The notes under the pieces: generated by a model
What the model was told of the DNA's origin: nothing
Seen by the model: only the letters and a program-made list of their open reading frames with translations
Databases searched by the model: none
Assembly: GCF_000196235.1 (NCBI RefSeq)
Contig: NC_008541.1
Coordinates: forward strand, 4,402,001-4,466,000
Direction of reading: 5' to 3'
DNA length: 64,000 bases
DNA from: Arthrobacter sp. FB24
GTDB taxonomy: Bacteria > Actinomycetota > Actinomycetes > Actinomycetales > Micrococcaceae
Made by a program: the position numbers and the translations under genes
Shown: in pieces, positions 57,248 through 64,000 of the stretch
Layout: the number at the start of each line of letters is the position of its first letter
Numbering within the stretch: position 1 is the stretch's first letter

Positions 57248-57404
57248 TTTACGCTGGTTTTCGGACCGCCCCAGATGCTAAGCATCCTTGCTACCACCGG
57301 TGTGCCGTGGTTAGGTGGTGAGAAGAGCACCATGCACGTCTCCGCATAGCGGTGGCCGGCCCAAACAATGGTCCCGGTCCGATCGATGAAAGCGAGAACG
57401 CCTG

Positions 57405-58235
57405 ATGAGCAGCACAGTAGGGCCCGAAGACAGACAGTCCCGACGCGCCCGCGGCGAGGCCACCGACGGCCTCGACGCCAGCCGGGTGGACCGTAACGGC
57501 GTGGAGGACAGGCTGGAGGGCCGGCGGAGTTACGCTGACGCTGCGCGTCCCGCCCGCAATGACGGCGCCGTCACTGATTACGACGGCGACACCCGCGCCT
57601 ACCCGGTGCCTGTTACCGCCGAACCCGCTGTGGCTGCCGACCCGAATGCCGCCACCCGCGAGACCGTGGTTGCCAGGGAGAAGGAACAGTTCGGCGGCAT
57701 CAAGATCGGCTCCGCCTTCTTTGGCTGGCTGGCAGCGACGGGAACAGCCGTTTTGCTGACGGCCCTGGTGGCAGCAGCCGGGACAGCAGTGGGGCTCGCC
57801 ACCAGCACGGACGTCAACGAAGCCGTGAACCAGGCATCCTCCGACCAGACCGTCGGACTGGTGGGAATCATCGTGCTGCTGGTCATTCTCTTTGTGGCCT
57901 ATTACTGCGGCGGCTACGTAGCCGGACGCATGGCCCGCTTCAACGGCGCCAAACAGGGATTCATGGTGTGGGTCTGGGCCGTGATCTTCGCAATCCTTGT
58001 TGCACTGCTGGCCATGATCGCCGGCGAGCGCTTCAACATCCTGGCCAACCTGAACAGCTTCCCGCGGATCCCGGTCAATGAAGGACAGCTAACCACCACC
58101 GGAATTACTGCCGCCATCGTGGTGGCCGTGGTTGCGCTGATTGGCGCCGTGGTGGGCGGCATGGCGGGCATGCGGTTCCACCGCAAGGTGGACCGGGCCG
58201 GGTTCACTCCGGTTGAAGCTGACGCTGACCGCTAA
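57405..58235 (+). CDS. Membrane protein of unknown function
   Basis: A 276-residue protein. Residues 1-100 are hydrophilic, charged and low-complexity, probably cytoplasmic and disordered. Four hydrophobic helices follow (about 106-128, 148-168, 184-205 and 227-248), with Gly-rich GGYVAGRMARFNGAKQG between helices 2 and 3. It resembles actinobacterial DUF-type four-helix membrane proteins (YrzE/TIGR04086-like), but no function is known. Its stop overlaps that of the convergent SEC-C gene by four bases. Confidence 0.8.
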   Translation: MSSTVGPEDRQSRRARGEATDGLDASRVDRNGVEDRLEGRRSYADAARPARNDGAVTDYDGDTRAYPVPVTAEPAVAADPNAATRETVVAREKEQFGGIKIGSAFFGWLAATGTAVLLTALVAAAGTAVGLATSTDVNEAVNQASSDQTVGLVGIIVLLVILFVAYYCGGYVAGRMARFNGAKQGFMVWVWAVIFAILVALLAMIAGERFNILANLNSFPRIPVNEGQLTTTGITAAIVVAVVALIGAVVGGMAGMRFHRKVDRAGFTPVEADADR

Positions 58236-58651
58236 GGCGTAGCCTCGTCGACGTAGTACCAACGGCGGTCCAAGCGCAGGAACCGGCTGGTTTCGTGGTG
58301 GACTCCCCGCTCGCCGTCGTGCCGGAAGTGGGCCTTGAACTCAACGGTTCCTTCCGAATCCAGCGGTCCGCCGCGGAGCGTCGAGACAATGTCCAGCCGG
58401 CGCCACTCCATGGCCGGATCCAGGTCGAGTTCCGCGGGCCTGGTATCCGGGTGCCAGGTGCGGAGCAGGTAGGCGGCATCCCGGACCGCGAAGGCGCTGT
58501 ACCGGGAGCGCATGAGCTGTTCCGCCGTGGGGGCTTCGGCGTCGCCGCTGTGGAACCGGCCGCAGCAGTCCGCGTACTGTTCACCGGACAGGCAGGGGCA
58601 GTTTCCGGGGTGGGGCACGGATAGTCCTTTCGTGATGGCAGAGGGTTCCAT
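58232..58651 (-). CDS. YchJ-like protein with SEC-C metal-binding motif
   Basis: A 139-residue protein of the YchJ (UPF0225) family. The N-terminal SEC-C motif, CPCLSGEQYADCCGRFH (about residues 18-34), provides Cys and His ligands for zinc; the rest is an NTF2-like YchJ domain with QLMRSRYSAFAVRDAAYLLRTWHPDTRP. Function is unknown. Convergent to the membrane protein gene with a four-base overlap. ATG at 58651. Confidence 0.92.
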   Translation of the reverse strand: MEPSAITKGLSVPHPGNCPCLSGEQYADCCGRFHSGDAEAPTAEQLMRSRYSAFAVRDAAYLLRTWHPDTRPAELDLDPAMEWRRLDIVSTLRGGPLDSEGTVEFKAHFRHDGERGVHHETSRFLRLDRRWYYVDEATP

Positions 58652-58841
58652 TGGCTGCCTCAGACTATATGCCGGACCGGGCCGGAACCGTCTGTGTCAT
58701 ATCCGATAACAGCTTCGACACAACCCCGTCGCGGGCCTCGATGCGGGCGTGTTGCCCGGCAAAAGTCCGTATTGTTAAGGGGTGCTTATCGGCGGGTCGT
58801 ATTACCCGTACACAGGCGCTGCAGGCCGTGAGGAGAGGTAA

Positions 58842-59507
58842 ATGGAAGATCCCACCACCATTGCCCTGAACCTGACCTTTTTTGGCACGCTCGGTGTGGC
58901 CTTCGTCATGTTCATCGGACTCTTCCTCGTCTTCGTGGCCACCCTGCTGATTGCGGGGCTCGGCCGGCTGGTGGGCGTCACGGTCATGGCGTTGTTCGGC
59001 CTCCGCCCCGCCAGATCCCCCCGCCCCGTCCGGGCCCCTGCGATAAGCGCCGACCGCATGCCGCGCCGGACATTCAGCCTGAAGACGGCCCTTGGGTCCG
59101 GCGCACTCAAAACGAAGCTGCGCAGCGAAAAGGAACAACCGGCGGGCACCCGCACTCCCCGCAGGGAAGCTGCTCCAGCCCTGGCCGGGGACTGGGCCGC
59201 GGCCGTCGCCCGGGCAGACGCCCGTGCTGCAGCCAGGGCCCAGGCGTCGGCACCGCCCGAGGTGAAGGTCACTGTTCGTGATCTCCCCAGCCCGGATGCC
59301 CCGGTGGAAGACGTCAGGGCGGTCGCTCCCCTCGTGGAGTCCGCCACGGACCAGCACGCCACCGTCAAGGCCACCCCGCACTCCTTCGAAAAGCCGCCTG
59401 CACCGGGACGGACGGCCATGCTGGACACCGGCTCACTGGTTTCCCTTGCCGGGCATCCCGGCGCGCTGAAACGCCTCCCGCCAGCAGAGCACCGCCGCGC
59501 CGGCTAA
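58842..59507 (+). CDS. Membrane-anchored hypothetical protein
   Basis: A 221-residue protein with a hydrophobic N-terminal part (about residues 8-54, one long or two short helices) and a Pro/Ala/Arg-rich, probably disordered cytoplasmic tail of about 165 residues. The ATG follows GAGGAGAGG at a normal distance. No domain was recognised and no neighbour suggests a role. Tail composition matches the rest of the genome, so transfer is not indicated. Confidence 0.7.
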   Translation: MEDPTTIALNLTFFGTLGVAFVMFIGLFLVFVATLLIAGLGRLVGVTVMALFGLRPARSPRPVRAPAISADRMPRRTFSLKTALGSGALKTKLRSEKEQPAGTRTPRREAAPALAGDWAAAVARADARAAARAQASAPPEVKVTVRDLPSPDAPVEDVRAVAPLVESATDQHATVKATPHSFEKPPAPGRTAMLDTGSLVSLAGHPGALKRLPPAEHRRAG

Positions 59508-59658
59508 TTCACAATTCGTCATTGATGTCCGCTGCGTTACCCCGGACTACTCAAGACTAAGAAGTACTTCGCCAGCGGCCTCTGCCCGCCCGATTTTGTG
59601 TAGCCTCGTGACGATCCACAGCAATCGGCCGTGGGAGTCAAACGTGAGGAAACCGGGA

Positions 59659-60732
59659 ATGAGCCTCAACCAGCTACGGGTGTTCGGGCGCAGCGGGACA
59701 TTGATCAGCCCGCTCACTTTGGGGACCATGAACTTCGGCGAGGGCGCACGGGCGGACCCGGCGGGCGCCGGCGGAACCGCCCAGGGCTATGCGCCCACCG
59801 GCGCCGATGAAAGCATCCGCATCATCAACGCTGCCCTGGACGCCGGCATCACCGCCGTGGACACGGCGGACGTCTACTCGCAGGGGCAGAGCGAACAGGT
59901 GGTGGGCCGCGCCCTGAAGGGCCGCCGCGACGATGTTTTCATTGCCACCAAATTCCACGGCCAGATGAGCGCCAACCCGGCCCACTCCGGCAACTCGAGG
60001 CGCTGGATCATGCAGGCAGTGGAGGGCAGCCTCCGCCGCCTGCAGACGGACCGGATCGACCTGTACCAGGCGCACCGTCCCGACTACAACACCGACGTCC
60101 TGGAAACCATCACGGCACTGAACGACCTCATCCGCCAAGGCAAGATCCTCTACTACGGAACGTCCGTTTTCACTCCGGCGCAGCTGGTGGAGGCCCAGTG
60201 GCTGGCAACCACCAACCACCTCATCCCGCCCGTCGCCAACCAGGTCCCCTATTCCATGCTGGTCCGGGGCACCGAGCGTGATGTCCTGCCGATCGCCCAG
60301 CAGTACGGGCTCGGAGTGCTGGCCTACGGTCCGCTGGCCGGCGGCTGGCTGTCCGGGAGCTTTGTCCTGGATGCCGGGAAGCCGCCCACGCGCGTTCACT
60401 CGCTTCCCGGACGGTACGACATTTCCGGCCCGGCGAGCGAGCGCAAGCTGCACGCCGCAGATGCCCTGGCCAGGCTGGCGGACAAGCTGGAACTTCCGCT
60501 GGTGGACCTGGCAGTCGGCTTCGCGCTGAACCACCCGGCTGTCAGCAGTGTGATCATTGGGCCGCGGAGCGAGGAGCACCTGCACGCCTACCTGAAGGCT
60601 GCGGACACGGTGCTGGACGAATCCGTGCTGGATGCCATCGACGAGCTGGTGCCCCCGGGCACCAATTTCGTGGAGCGGGACGCCGGCGCCGTGGTCCCCT
60701 CCCTGGAGTATGCGGAGCTCCGGCGAAGGTAG
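59659..60732 (+). CDS. Aldo/keto reductase 1
   Basis: A 357-residue NAD(P)H-dependent oxidoreductase with the AKR TIM-barrel. The catalytic Asp and Tyr lie in VDTADVYSQG, Lys in FIATKFHG, and DLYQAHRPDYN carries the active-site His. The ATG at 59659 is preferred to the upstream GTG 59644, as it is preceded by an AGGAAA-type site. The C-terminal half contains GPRSEEHLHAYLKA, a coenzyme-binding part. It is followed 50 bases later by a second AKR gene. Confidence 0.92.
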   Translation: MSLNQLRVFGRSGTLISPLTLGTMNFGEGARADPAGAGGTAQGYAPTGADESIRIINAALDAGITAVDTADVYSQGQSEQVVGRALKGRRDDVFIATKFHGQMSANPAHSGNSRRWIMQAVEGSLRRLQTDRIDLYQAHRPDYNTDVLETITALNDLIRQGKILYYGTSVFTPAQLVEAQWLATTNHLIPPVANQVPYSMLVRGTERDVLPIAQQYGLGVLAYGPLAGGWLSGSFVLDAGKPPTRVHSLPGRYDISGPASERKLHAADALARLADKLELPLVDLAVGFALNHPAVSSVIIGPRSEEHLHAYLKAADTVLDESVLDAIDELVPPGTNFVERDAGAVVPSLEYAELRRR

Positions 60733-60782
60733 CTGGCGGAAAGCCCTTACCCTGAGCAACCAAGTGGGCTACGGTGAAAACC

Positions 60783-61787
60783 ATGGAATTCAGATACCTC
60801 GGCAACAGCGGCTTCAAGATCTCCGAAATCACTTTCGGCAACTGGCTCACGCACGGCTCCCAGGTGGAGAACGACGTGGCCACCCAGTGCGTGCGGACGG
60901 CACTGGACGCGGGCATCAGCACGTTCGACACCGCGGACGTCTACGCCAACACGGCGGCGGAGAAGGTACTGGGCGAGGCCTTGAAGGACGAGCGCCGGGA
61001 GTCCCTGGAAATCTTCACCAAGGTGTTCGGCCCCACCGGACCCAAGGGCCACAATGATGTGGGGCTGTCCCGCAAGCACATCATGGAGTCCATCAACGGT
61101 TCCCTGACACGCCTCCAGACCGACTACGTGGACCTTTACCAGGCCCACCGCTACGACTACGAGACGCCGCTGGAAGAAACCATGCAGGCGTTCGCGGACA
61201 TTGTCCGGCAGGGCAAGGCACTGTACATCGGCGTCAGCGAATGGACGGCGGACCAGATCAGGGACGGCCACGCCCTCGCCAAGGACCTGGGGTTCCAGCT
61301 GATCTCCAACCAGCCGCAGTACTCCATGCTGTGGCGGGTCATCGAAGCCGAAGTGGTCCCGACATCCGAAGAGCTGGGCCTGTCCCAGATCGTCTGGTCC
61401 CCCATGGCCCAGGGCGTGCTGAGCGGCAAGTACCGGCCAGGGAAGCCGGCCCCGGAAGGAAGCCGCGCCACGGACTCCAAGGGCGGCGCCCGGATGATCG
61501 AACGCTGGATGTCCGACGATGTCCTGAGCGGAGTTCAGCAGCTCAAGCCGATCGCGGAGGAGGCCGGGCTGACCATGGCCCAGTTGAGCATCGCATGGGT
61601 GCTGCAGAACAAGAACGTGGCCTCGGCGATCATGGGCGCGTCCCGTCCCGAGCAGATTGCCGGCAATGTGGCGGCCGCCGGCGTCAAGCTGGACCAGGCC
61701 ATCATGGACAAGATCGACGACGCCATCGGCTCGCTGGCTGAACGGGACCCGGCCCAGACCAAGTCGCCCGCCTCCCGGGAGGCCTAG
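60783..61787 (+). CDS. Aldo/keto reductase 2, Kv-beta-like
   Basis: A 334-residue AKR related to the voltage-gated potassium channel beta-subunit group (YghZ/AKR6/14-like). Catalytic residues are in FDTADVYANT, IFTKVFG and DLYQAHRYDY; WSPMAQGVLSGKY and GASRPEQIAGN are typical C-terminal elements. The ATG at 60783 or the GTG at 60774 could be the start. It is followed 2 bases later by an NmrA-like gene, so a small redox operon is likely. Substrate unknown. Confidence 0.92.
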   Translation: MEFRYLGNSGFKISEITFGNWLTHGSQVENDVATQCVRTALDAGISTFDTADVYANTAAEKVLGEALKDERRESLEIFTKVFGPTGPKGHNDVGLSRKHIMESINGSLTRLQTDYVDLYQAHRYDYETPLEETMQAFADIVRQGKALYIGVSEWTADQIRDGHALAKDLGFQLISNQPQYSMLWRVIEAEVVPTSEELGLSQIVWSPMAQGVLSGKYRPGKPAPEGSRATDSKGGARMIERWMSDDVLSGVQQLKPIAEEAGLTMAQLSIAWVLQNKNVASAIMGASRPEQIAGNVAAAGVKLDQAIMDKIDDAIGSLAERDPAQTKSPASREA

Positions 61788-61789
61788 CC

Positions 61790-62650
61790 ATGGCGGCCGG
61801 GGACCTTCCCGATCTGGCCGTCACCGGATCCACCGGGCAGCTCGGCAGGCTCGTCGCCGGGATCCTCGCCGACGCCGGACTGCCGCAGCGGCTGCTGGTG
61901 CGCGACGCCGCACGGGCGCCTGATCTTCCGGGCGCAGTGCCGGTGGTCTCCACGTACGGCGATCCGGTGCTGGCAGCGGCCTCCCTGGCGGGCGTGAAAA
62001 CGCTGTTCATGGTGTCCGCCGCGGAGGCGGAGGACAGGCTCCAGACGCATTTCGCGTTCGTTGACGCGGCTGCCGCGGCCGGGGTTGAGCATGTGGTGTA
62101 CACGTCCTTTTTCGGCGCGTCCGCGGACTGCACGTTCACGCTGGGCAGGGATCATTACGCCACCGAGGAGCGGATCAAGGCCTCCGGGATGAAGTACACG
62201 TTGCTGCGGGACAACTTTTACCTCGACTTCCTGCCGTTGCTCACCGGAGAAGACGGCGTCATCCGGGGCCCGGCGGGCGACGGCGTCATGGCTGCCGTGA
62301 CCCGCGCGGACATCGCCCGGTGCGCCGCGGCGGTGCTGGGTGACCCGGCACTGCACGTGGGCCGGACCTATAACCTGACCGGACCGGAGGACATTTCGCT
62401 GCAGCGGGCCGCGGAGCTTCTTACCGCCGGTACCGGGCGGACTGTCAGGTACCACAATGAAACCGTGGAGGAGGCCTATGCGTCCCGCGCGTCCTACGGT
62501 GCCCCGGCCTGGCAGGTGGACGCCTGGGTAAGCACGTACACGGCCATAGCCAACGGCGAACTGGCCGGGCCGACGTCGGACGTTCATGTCCTTACGGGCA
62601 GGGAACCCCAGGGTCTCGCGGCCTTCCTCGAGGAGGCGCATCACCTCTAA
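61790..62650 (+). CDS. NmrA-like / atypical SDR oxidoreductase
   Basis: A 286-residue atypical short-chain dehydrogenase with the dinucleotide motif VTGSTGQLGR (residues 11-20), similar to QOR2-type quinone reductases and NmrA-like proteins. YTSFFGASADC holds the position of the usual catalytic segment. The C-terminal half contains NLTGPEDISLQRAAELL, typical for this group. Starts 2 bases after the aldo/keto reductase stop. Confidence 0.9.
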   Translation: MAAGDLPDLAVTGSTGQLGRLVAGILADAGLPQRLLVRDAARAPDLPGAVPVVSTYGDPVLAAASLAGVKTLFMVSAAEAEDRLQTHFAFVDAAAAAGVEHVVYTSFFGASADCTFTLGRDHYATEERIKASGMKYTLLRDNFYLDFLPLLTGEDGVIRGPAGDGVMAAVTRADIARCAAAVLGDPALHVGRTYNLTGPEDISLQRAAELLTAGTGRTVRYHNETVEEAYASRASYGAPAWQVDAWVSTYTAIANGELAGPTSDVHVLTGREPQGLAAFLEEAHHL

Positions 62651-62694
62651 CGCTCACGCTTGACGCACCGGCGGCAGCGGCGTAGACCTGTGCC

Positions 62695-63804
62695 ATGACG
62701 AAGCAGATTTCCCGGCGCCGTCAGTCCGTGAAGCCCGCGGCGCACTCAGGAGAGCCCACCCACGGTCCGCTCACCGCAGAGGAACTGCAGCTGGCCGTCA
62801 GGAACCATTCGATGCCATTGGAGGCCTTGCGGGAGGCCACCACACCGCCGGGGCTGCACTACGTCCTGACGCACTTCGACATCCCGTTCATTGACGCCGA
62901 CTCCTGGCACCTGCGGATCGGCGGTGCCGTGCAGCGCGCCGTCGAGATCAACCTCCGGGCGCTTCGCCGGGACCCGACCATCAGCATTCCGGTCACGCTG
63001 GAGTGCGCCGGCAACGGCCGCTCGCTGCTGCATCCGCGGCCGCTGAGCCAGCCGTGGCGGCTCGAGGGCGTGGGAACGGCGGAGTGGACCGGGGTTCCGC
63101 TCGCGTACCTGCTGGCCCAGGCCGGCGTTGACGAGGACGCCGTCGAAGTGGTGTTCACCGGCGCCGACGCCGGCATCCAGGGCGGAGTCCGGCAGACGTA
63201 TGCGCGCAGCCTTCCGATCAAGGAGGCGATGCGCCCCGATGTCGTCCTGGCGTATGAGATGAACGGTCGCGAGCTGCCGCCGCAGCACGGCTACCCCCTG
63301 CGCCTTGTGGTCCCTGGCTGGTACGGCATGGCCAGCGTGAAGTGGCTGGAGTCCATTCAGGTGCTGACCCATCCGTTCGAGGGATTCCAGCAGTCGGTGG
63401 CGTACCGCTACCAGAAGGACGCGGACGACGCCGGCACTCCGGTCTCCCGGATCAAGGTGCGTTCGCTGATGATTCCGCCGGGCATCCCGGACTTCTTCAC
63501 CCGCAGCAGGGTCCTCTCCGCCGGCCCGGTCATGCTTACGGGCAGGGCCTGGTCCGGTGAAGGCTCCGTGGTCCGCGTGGAAGTGGGGATTGACGGGAAA
63601 TGGGTGACCGCGCACCTCGGACACCCGGCGGGGCCGTTTGCCTGGTGCGAATGGACGCTGCCGTGGGTGGCGGACCGGGGCGAGCATGAGCTCGCTTGCC
63701 GGGCCACCGACGCCACGGGATCAACGCAGCCGCTGGAGCAGGTCTGGAACTACCAGGGCATGGGCAACAACGTGGTGCAGCGCGTGAAGGTGAGCGTCGA
63801 GTAG
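62695..63804 (+). CDS. Sulfite-oxidase-family molybdopterin-dependent oxidoreductase
   Basis: A 369-residue protein with the oxidoreductase molybdopterin-binding domain (about 40-250) and a Mo-co dimerisation domain (about 265-369). The molybdenum-ligand Cys104 is in VTLECAGNGR; HGYPLRLVVPGWYG is the other family motif. No Tat or Sec signal peptide is evident, which is unusual because most bacterial relatives are exported. It lacks a haem domain. Sulfite or another oxyanion/sulfoxide substrate is possible. Confidence 0.92.
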   Translation: MTKQISRRRQSVKPAAHSGEPTHGPLTAEELQLAVRNHSMPLEALREATTPPGLHYVLTHFDIPFIDADSWHLRIGGAVQRAVEINLRALRRDPTISIPVTLECAGNGRSLLHPRPLSQPWRLEGVGTAEWTGVPLAYLLAQAGVDEDAVEVVFTGADAGIQGGVRQTYARSLPIKEAMRPDVVLAYEMNGRELPPQHGYPLRLVVPGWYGMASVKWLESIQVLTHPFEGFQQSVAYRYQKDADDAGTPVSRIKVRSLMIPPGIPDFFTRSRVLSAGPVMLTGRAWSGEGSVVRVEVGIDGKWVTAHLGHPAGPFAWCEWTLPWVADRGEHELACRATDATGSTQPLEQVWNYQGMGNNVVQRVKVSVE

Positions 63805-63816
63805 CCCTGCCCCGCG

Positions 63817-64000
63817 TCAGCAGCCTTCGAAGTCGCTCAGGACCTTGACCTTGCCCGCCGAGGCGGATGCGGGGTCGAAGGTGTAGCCCAGCCACTCCCG
63901 GGCGAGCCGGCGGGCGAGCTCCACACCCACCACGCGCTGGCCCATTGTGAGCACCTGGCAGTCGTTGGACAGCACCGAGCGTTCCACCGAGAAGGAGTCG
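63817..64000 (-). CDS. rpiB: Ribose-5-phosphate isomerase B / sugar-phosphate isomerase, C-terminal fragment
   Basis: The 61 residues at the 3' end of a gene whose start lies beyond the window. They read [20 protein letters not shown] and then [19 protein letters not shown], the C-terminal half of RpiB/LacAB isomerases (SND-x-QVLTMG-x-RV motif). Such enzymes interconvert ribose-5- and ribulose-5-phosphate, or related sugar phosphates. The 5' end is cut by the window edge. Confidence 0.88.
   Translation of the reverse strand, partial: DSFSVERSVLSNDCQVLTMGQRVVGVELARRLAREWLGYTFDPASASAGKVKVLSDFEGC

Overview
The window is a 64 kb piece of a high-GC actinobacterial chromosome, most likely an Arthrobacter/Pseudarthrobacter-type member of the Micrococcaceae. 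The basis is the high GC with frequent GTG starts and ATGA/GTGA gene overlaps, the 16S 3' end, rRNA spacers without tRNA genes, the HU protein, a zinc-ligand-free L28-L33-S14 set, and the overall gene families. Species cannot be fixed by eye. No insertion sequence, prophage, CRISPR array or tRNA gene was seen.

Layout. 1-2 kb: polar amino acid ABC transporter (permease, ATPase, cut-off binding protein, minus strand). 2.3-7.7 kb: FAD/NAD(P)-binding protein with a GNAT partner, a HerA/DUF853 ATPase and an exported hypothetical. 7.8-12 kb: NHL-thioredoxin protein, CopD/CtaG fusion protein and HU. 12.8-29.2 kb: two almost identical rRNA operons in the same (minus) orientation, each a 5.9 kb direct repeat running from promoter P2 to the 5S terminator. 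Between them lies a 4.6 kb island with a LacI-type regulator, a GH2 beta-galactosidase, a perfect LacI-type operator and a decayed short-chain dehydrogenase tail. 29.5-30.3 kb: rpmB-rpmG-rpsN. 30.8-33.6 kb: ferric-reductase-like protein, FMN-binding protein and ApbE, a probable flavin-based transmembrane electron-transfer cassette. 33.6-38.6 kb: two SGNH hydrolase paralogues flanking a glutaminase-STAS-cNMP fusion, a divergent MarR/reductase pair and a YciI protein. 38.8-44 kb: five-gene siderophore uptake and utilisation operon behind a DtxR/IdeR-like iron box. 44.2-46.8 kb: a drug-efflux-type MFS protein with two extra C-terminal beta-sandwich-like repeats, plus its TetR regulator. 47-48.5 kb: FBP zinc-finger protein and a lipoprotein. 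48.8-54.6 kb: JetA-JetB-JetC (MksF-MksE-MksB) SMC-like complex with no JetD nuclease beside it. 54.9-64 kb: small membrane proteins, acyl-CoA dehydrogenase, SEC-C protein, two aldo/keto reductases, NmrA-like oxidoreductase, sulfite-oxidase-family protein and the end of an RpiB-type isomerase.

The most unusual signals are: (a) the tandem rRNA repeat enclosing a lactose-type island; (b) the JetABC set lacking JetD; (c) a family of short intergenic motifs (core GTGAGAGAGCGT) spaced at about 32 bp, found at four loci and mostly placed with one polarity just after gene 3' ends; (d) the MFS fusion protein. All calls come from reading the sequence. No database search or alignment was run.
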